Of a DNA stretch of 64,000 nt, positions 60,488 to 64,000 are shown in pieces; position 1 is the first letter of the stretch, and every line of letters begins with the position of its first letter. Under the pieces are notes generated by a model. That model was not told the DNA's origin. It saw only the letters and a program-made list of their open reading frames with translations, and made no database searches. The DNA is from Pohlia nutans. Its lineage: Eukaryota > Streptophyta > Bryopsida > Bryales > Mniaceae. A program made the position numbers and the translations under genes. The DNA is taken from contig CM040097.1 in the NCBI GenBank assembly GCA_022496805.1, forward strand, positions 20,884,072 through 20,948,071, read 5' to 3'.

Positions 60488-61404
60488 TACCGTAGTTTAC
60501 TAGCAGGTTTGGCACCTTTCTGCATAATAATTAACTAAAGTTCAAAAAGTAGGTTTGGCACCTAAAAATAGTATATTGATAGTTTCAGCAGATTTCTCTT
60601 TATTTTTTTAAAACTTCGGCATGTTGTCAAGTGCAACTCTCTTTCATTGGTTGACAAGTAAGATTTGAGTAGGGGGTCAAGAATGCTCTGTGGTTTATAC
60701 AAGTGGAGTGGAGTTGTATCCAACAATGCATGTGGGATATGTAAACTTTGAGGTGAAGCACCTAGTTAGTCTTCATTTTTATAACACGCATAGTTTTTGC
60801 ATAAAGTCTTCAAATGACATAAAAGTTGTTGTAAATGAAAGATTACTTGATCTCTAAACTTTTCTTAGACCAAACAAATTGCAAAAAAGGTAATCTTCTA
60901 TGCAAAAATGAGCTTCGAAAAACTCTTAGGAACACATTTTGATTTTTTGACCTTTACACGGCTGCGCTGTTTTGTCCATATCTTTTACATAAAGACTTAT
61001 TTTGTCACAAAACTTGTTGGAGGTGGAAGAAGACTTGATTTCTCAACTTTTGTTAGTTAGAAAAAAATCTATAAAACTTCATCTTCTATGATCAATTGGA
61101 CTCCGAAAATCTGTGTAGGACACATTTCAAAAGCCTCACCTTGAGTCTTGCTACTTCTTAACCCATATTCTTTGTGGACTAATGTAAATGAATTTGATTA
61201 CAAGAGCAACACCTTCTCTCCATTGAAATTCACAAATGCCTCCAGTCTAAGTGAAAATCTAGTGGAAAGTAACAATTTCTCACTTTTAGGCAATTTTGAA
61301 TTATATTTATATTATATTCGGCAAAAGATGCCAATAATTTCCCGAAATTTTAGGCATCTAATTTTAGAATTATATTTTACCGAACCTGCTAGTAAACTAC
61401 GGTA
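60488..61404. mobile_element. 917-bp TIR element with internal direct repeats
   Basis: TACCGTAGTTTACTAGCAGG plus TT at the left is matched exactly by its complement at the right end. TA lies next to both ends and could be a 2-bp duplication. Two degenerate direct repeats (about 60778-60950 and 60955-61130) share CATAAAG-CTT-, AAGA-TACTTGAT and AATCTTCTATG blocks. An open frame of 101 residues at 61148-61453 crosses the right end and has no recognisable domain. Confidence 0.78.
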
Positions 61405-61656
61405 TACAAACAAAAAGATTTCACTAATGAAATTAATGAAATTGTCGTGCTGAAGTCTATTTTAGTATATTATATAATACAAAGTTACAAATTGTGCACC
61501 CACACACAATAAGATGGTTCCACTCTTAGAACTATGTTGCCAAAGTCCAGCACGGACTAACTTAGTTAATGCAAAGACAAAAACATGGTTTCCAAATTTT
61601 GGATGTGTACAAAGTGCTTACATTCCAATTGACTCATCAAACTTCAACACCTTCAG

Positions 61657-61904
61657 TTAACCCTGACAGGACCAAAAAGCCCAAATTGAGGCTTGTGCTT
61701 TTTTTTTTTTTTTGACAATTTTGAGTAGGTCCTCTGTGAACTCTTTTTTGTTCAAATTTATTTGTTGTTTGACTCAACACATGTGATGTTCTTCATCGAT
61801 TCTAGTGATATGAAATTTGGTCTCATCTAAATTATATTTTTCACAACATGATCAATTGAATTTGTCATTCGAAAACCATGAATCCTTGGTCCTTTAGGGG
61901 TTAA
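61657..61904 (+). mobile_element. TTAA family D, copy D4
   Basis: 248 bp, TTAA-CCCTGACAGGACC to TTGGTCCTTTAGGGG-TTAA. It is the best reference copy of the family, with termini agreeing over about 18 bp allowing for a gap. It contains a T-run at about 61700-61715. Confidence 0.86.
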
Positions 61905-62315
61905 AAATGAAACTAAAACACCATGGCCCCGTCGGGGCTGAATTTGTGTGAAGCACACAAAACTTGAGTACTTGACAATCCGCTTCTCTCTTTGTGGCCA
62001 TGATGTTGTGCTTTGACATTGCAGCAATGAGGTTATATTTAATTGTATTGTTTGCAACAAACAAGCAAGGCAACATCACAGGTGTCCAAACACATGATGA
62101 ATTAGAATTTGCCAAGGACCCCTTCAGTTTGTCTGCGGTCCTCCTTGCCCAAATCTTTGCAAATGAAAAGGATAGAAATGGGCCATGTTGGAACCAGTGT
62201 GCATCTCACATCCATTCTTTCAAAGCACAAATCGAGTTGTTTTGGCCCGCCCCACCAATAGAGATATGGGCCCACTTGGCTCATCTTTTGGCTTGGATTT
62301 CCTAAGCATTCCCAC

Positions 62316-62547
62316 GGGGTCACTCTATGTATTTTTTAGGTACCACCTCACATAATAGGGAATTTAAAAATACCTTAAAAAATAAAAGCAATTCTTACTA
62401 TTATTAGTAATATTCTCATTTTATTCTTGTTATCAATTTTAAGCACCATTTATTACTTTAATTATTAAAAAAGTTTACCTTCAAAGATTTATTCGGACCC
62501 TATTATTTGTTCGCACATTACTATGGAATATTTGGAAGTGAACCGCT
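62316..62547 (+). mobile_element. MITE family H, copy H3
   Basis: 232 bp, closely parallel to H1 (GGTACCAC, ATTCTCATTTTATTCTTGT, TTACCTTCAAAGATTTATTCGGACCC split by changes, GGAATATTTGGAAGTG). The termini are less complete than in H1. Confidence 0.68.
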
Positions 62548-62565
62548 AGAGCAAGCCGTGAAATT

Positions 62566-63186
62566 CAACCTTGTGTGTATGCACGCACAATTGAGTTAAC
62601 CCTTAAACATCGAAATAGCCCCACAAGCTTGTTTTGAGAGAATAATCAAGAAAGAAGTGGATTTTCTCAACCAAAATTGAAAATGAATAGGTGCTTCGAA
62701 AAGGTGATGAAAAAAGAGGCTAAATTTAGCAAATTTGCATGTTTTAATAAATTGTACATTCCAAGGAAATTGGAAAAAGAATTGGTGGAGAGGGAGGGAA
62801 GGGAGTCGGGAAACTTGAGATCTTGATGGATACTAGAGCTTCCAGCGCTGGCCAGAGTTGTTCAACAATGTTTTTCTTTTACAACTTTTTCTTAATAAAT
62901 TTTAAATCCAAAATGGCAAAGCTCACTGTAGAGCGGAAATCTCATTGTATTTTTTAAATTTGTTTTTGAAGTGACATTGTTCACTCCATTCACTCTTTAT
63001 ATAGGATTTGAAGAATTCTCATTGGTTGCTCACATTACTCAAGGAACGACTGTTGGGGGCAGCTCTCTTAAATTTTTTATTCTTTTGGACTGCCCGTCTA
63101 GGATCCTCTTGAAATTTAAGGATTAAGTTCTTTGCAAGTTGTAATTGAGTTTCCAAACTCAATTGTGGTTGCATACACACAAGGTT
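62566..63186. mobile_element. inverted-repeat element R, split by C2
   Basis: The left arm AACCTTGTGTGTATGCACGC (62566 onward, to TTGAGTT) matches the complement of the right arm (about 63155-63186) with two mismatches over 31 bp. Almost all the spacer is the family C element C2. Without it, R would be a short hairpin. Confidence 0.66.
62596..63126 (-). mobile_element. TTAA family C, copy C2, nested in an inverted-repeat element
   Basis: A reverse-orientation copy of about 531 bp, TTAA-CCCTTAAACATCG to AAATTTAAGGA-TTAA. Matches to C1 include GTGGATTTTCTCAACCA, GCGCTGGCCAGAG and GACTGCCCGTCTAGG. It lies between the two arms of inverted repeat R (62566-62597 and 63155-63186), so it probably inserted into R. 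Confidence 0.72.
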
Positions 63187-64000
63187 AAGTTTGCAATTTC
63201 AAGTGGATTCCTCAATTCAATTTGTCTCCCATTTAACCTTGAGTGCAAAAGACTCACTGACGATATCCAATACAAAGTAGACTTGAAACCAAGAGGATAT
63301 TAAGGTCCAAGGATTAAAGAGTGTAATTCCAAGGTATCTCAATAATTCCACAAGATATGTAAGGGAATATAAAGGTAAGTGTAACTACAATGTCCCGAAA
63401 CTTGTGTTAGCAAAATTGAAGACTTTTCTCATTTTCCTTCCATTATACACTAACATGTCTTGAATTTTTTTCAAGAGACAAGATGAAAATTTAGGAGATA
63501 GTACTTAGGATATTTTGAGGATTACAAGGATACTTCCATAAGTTTCATTTGTAGGTTTAAAGAGGCATTTGCATATTTCAAGTTGCTACATAAGTTATTC
63601 AAAAAACCACGTAAGAGATATTCCTACTATTTTAAAATGAATTGACTAATTGGATTAACTTCTAACTATGTGTTTTTTCCCAAAGGTGCATGGTGAAGGT
63701 TGAAAATTCTTCAAAGATGATGTCGAGTGTGTGATAAAGTTTGGAAACATTTTCAGAATTATGTCAAATGCAACATTGACAATGAAACAAACTTGATCTT
63801 AAATCATCAATAAAAGTGAACAAAACATCAAACATTAATGATTCTTAAAACTATGAAGACTATATTTTGGCAAGATGACACTCATCATTAACAATGACTA
63901 TGAAGACTCATAGTAAACAATGAATAAAGAAGTATAGAGGGCATCATCATCTAAATGACACTCCAAGTTTGTTGCATGATAATTTTATAGAGTTAGTAAC
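63187..64000. other. no supported gene
   Basis: AT-rich sequence to the end of the window, with no repeat family or open frame identified. Confidence 0.55.

Overview
This window is gene-poor, AT-rich nuclear DNA of a land plant. The evidence is one clear plant gene (an intronless 9-cis-epoxycarotenoid dioxygenase, NCED) surrounded by plant-type DNA transposon debris: CACTA, Tourist/PIF-Harbinger-like, Mutator-like and tRNA-derived SINE-like sequences. One gene in 64 kb and heavy nesting of short repeats suggest a large, repeat-rich genome. The species cannot be named from the sequence. I see no rRNA gene, no credible full tRNA gene and no CRISPR array. Apart from the NCED, the open frames I see are short and carry no domain I recognise, except one transposon exon fragment.

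Layout. Positions 1-26000 are dominated by non-autonomous elements ending in TTAA-CCCCTAA...TTAGGGG-TTAA, interleaved with hairpin MITEs, a 1.1 kb foldback (23487-24614) and simple repeats. Positions 26000-35000 hold a GC-rich Mutator-like hairpin with a perfect 9-bp duplication (26061-26377) and long stretches without recognisable content. Positions 35719-39691 are a complete-ended CACTA element with a degraded coding exon. Positions 40000-49000 hold CACTA-like mini-elements, a 1.96 kb inverted-repeat element with a four-copy 184-bp tandem array, and a chain of Tourist-like MITEs. Positions 49000-53300 return to the TTAA families. The NCED lies at 56340-58061 on the minus strand, with its upstream region to about 59200. 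The rest is again TTAA families and other inverted-repeat elements.

The most unusual signal is a set of at least eight sequence families, about 23 copies, sharing near-identical short termini (CCCYTWAA...) and flanked by TTAA, or in two copies by TTAG on both sides. This means a 4-bp target duplication, a terminal architecture resembling the piggyBac superfamily, which as far as I know is not typical of land plants. No transposase for them lies in the window. Nesting gives a relative insertion order at several sites.

The NCED is the only gene whose function can be stated: it makes the committed cleavage of abscisic acid synthesis. Nothing around it looks functionally linked to it. Copy boundaries and identities were read by eye; no alignment or database search was run.
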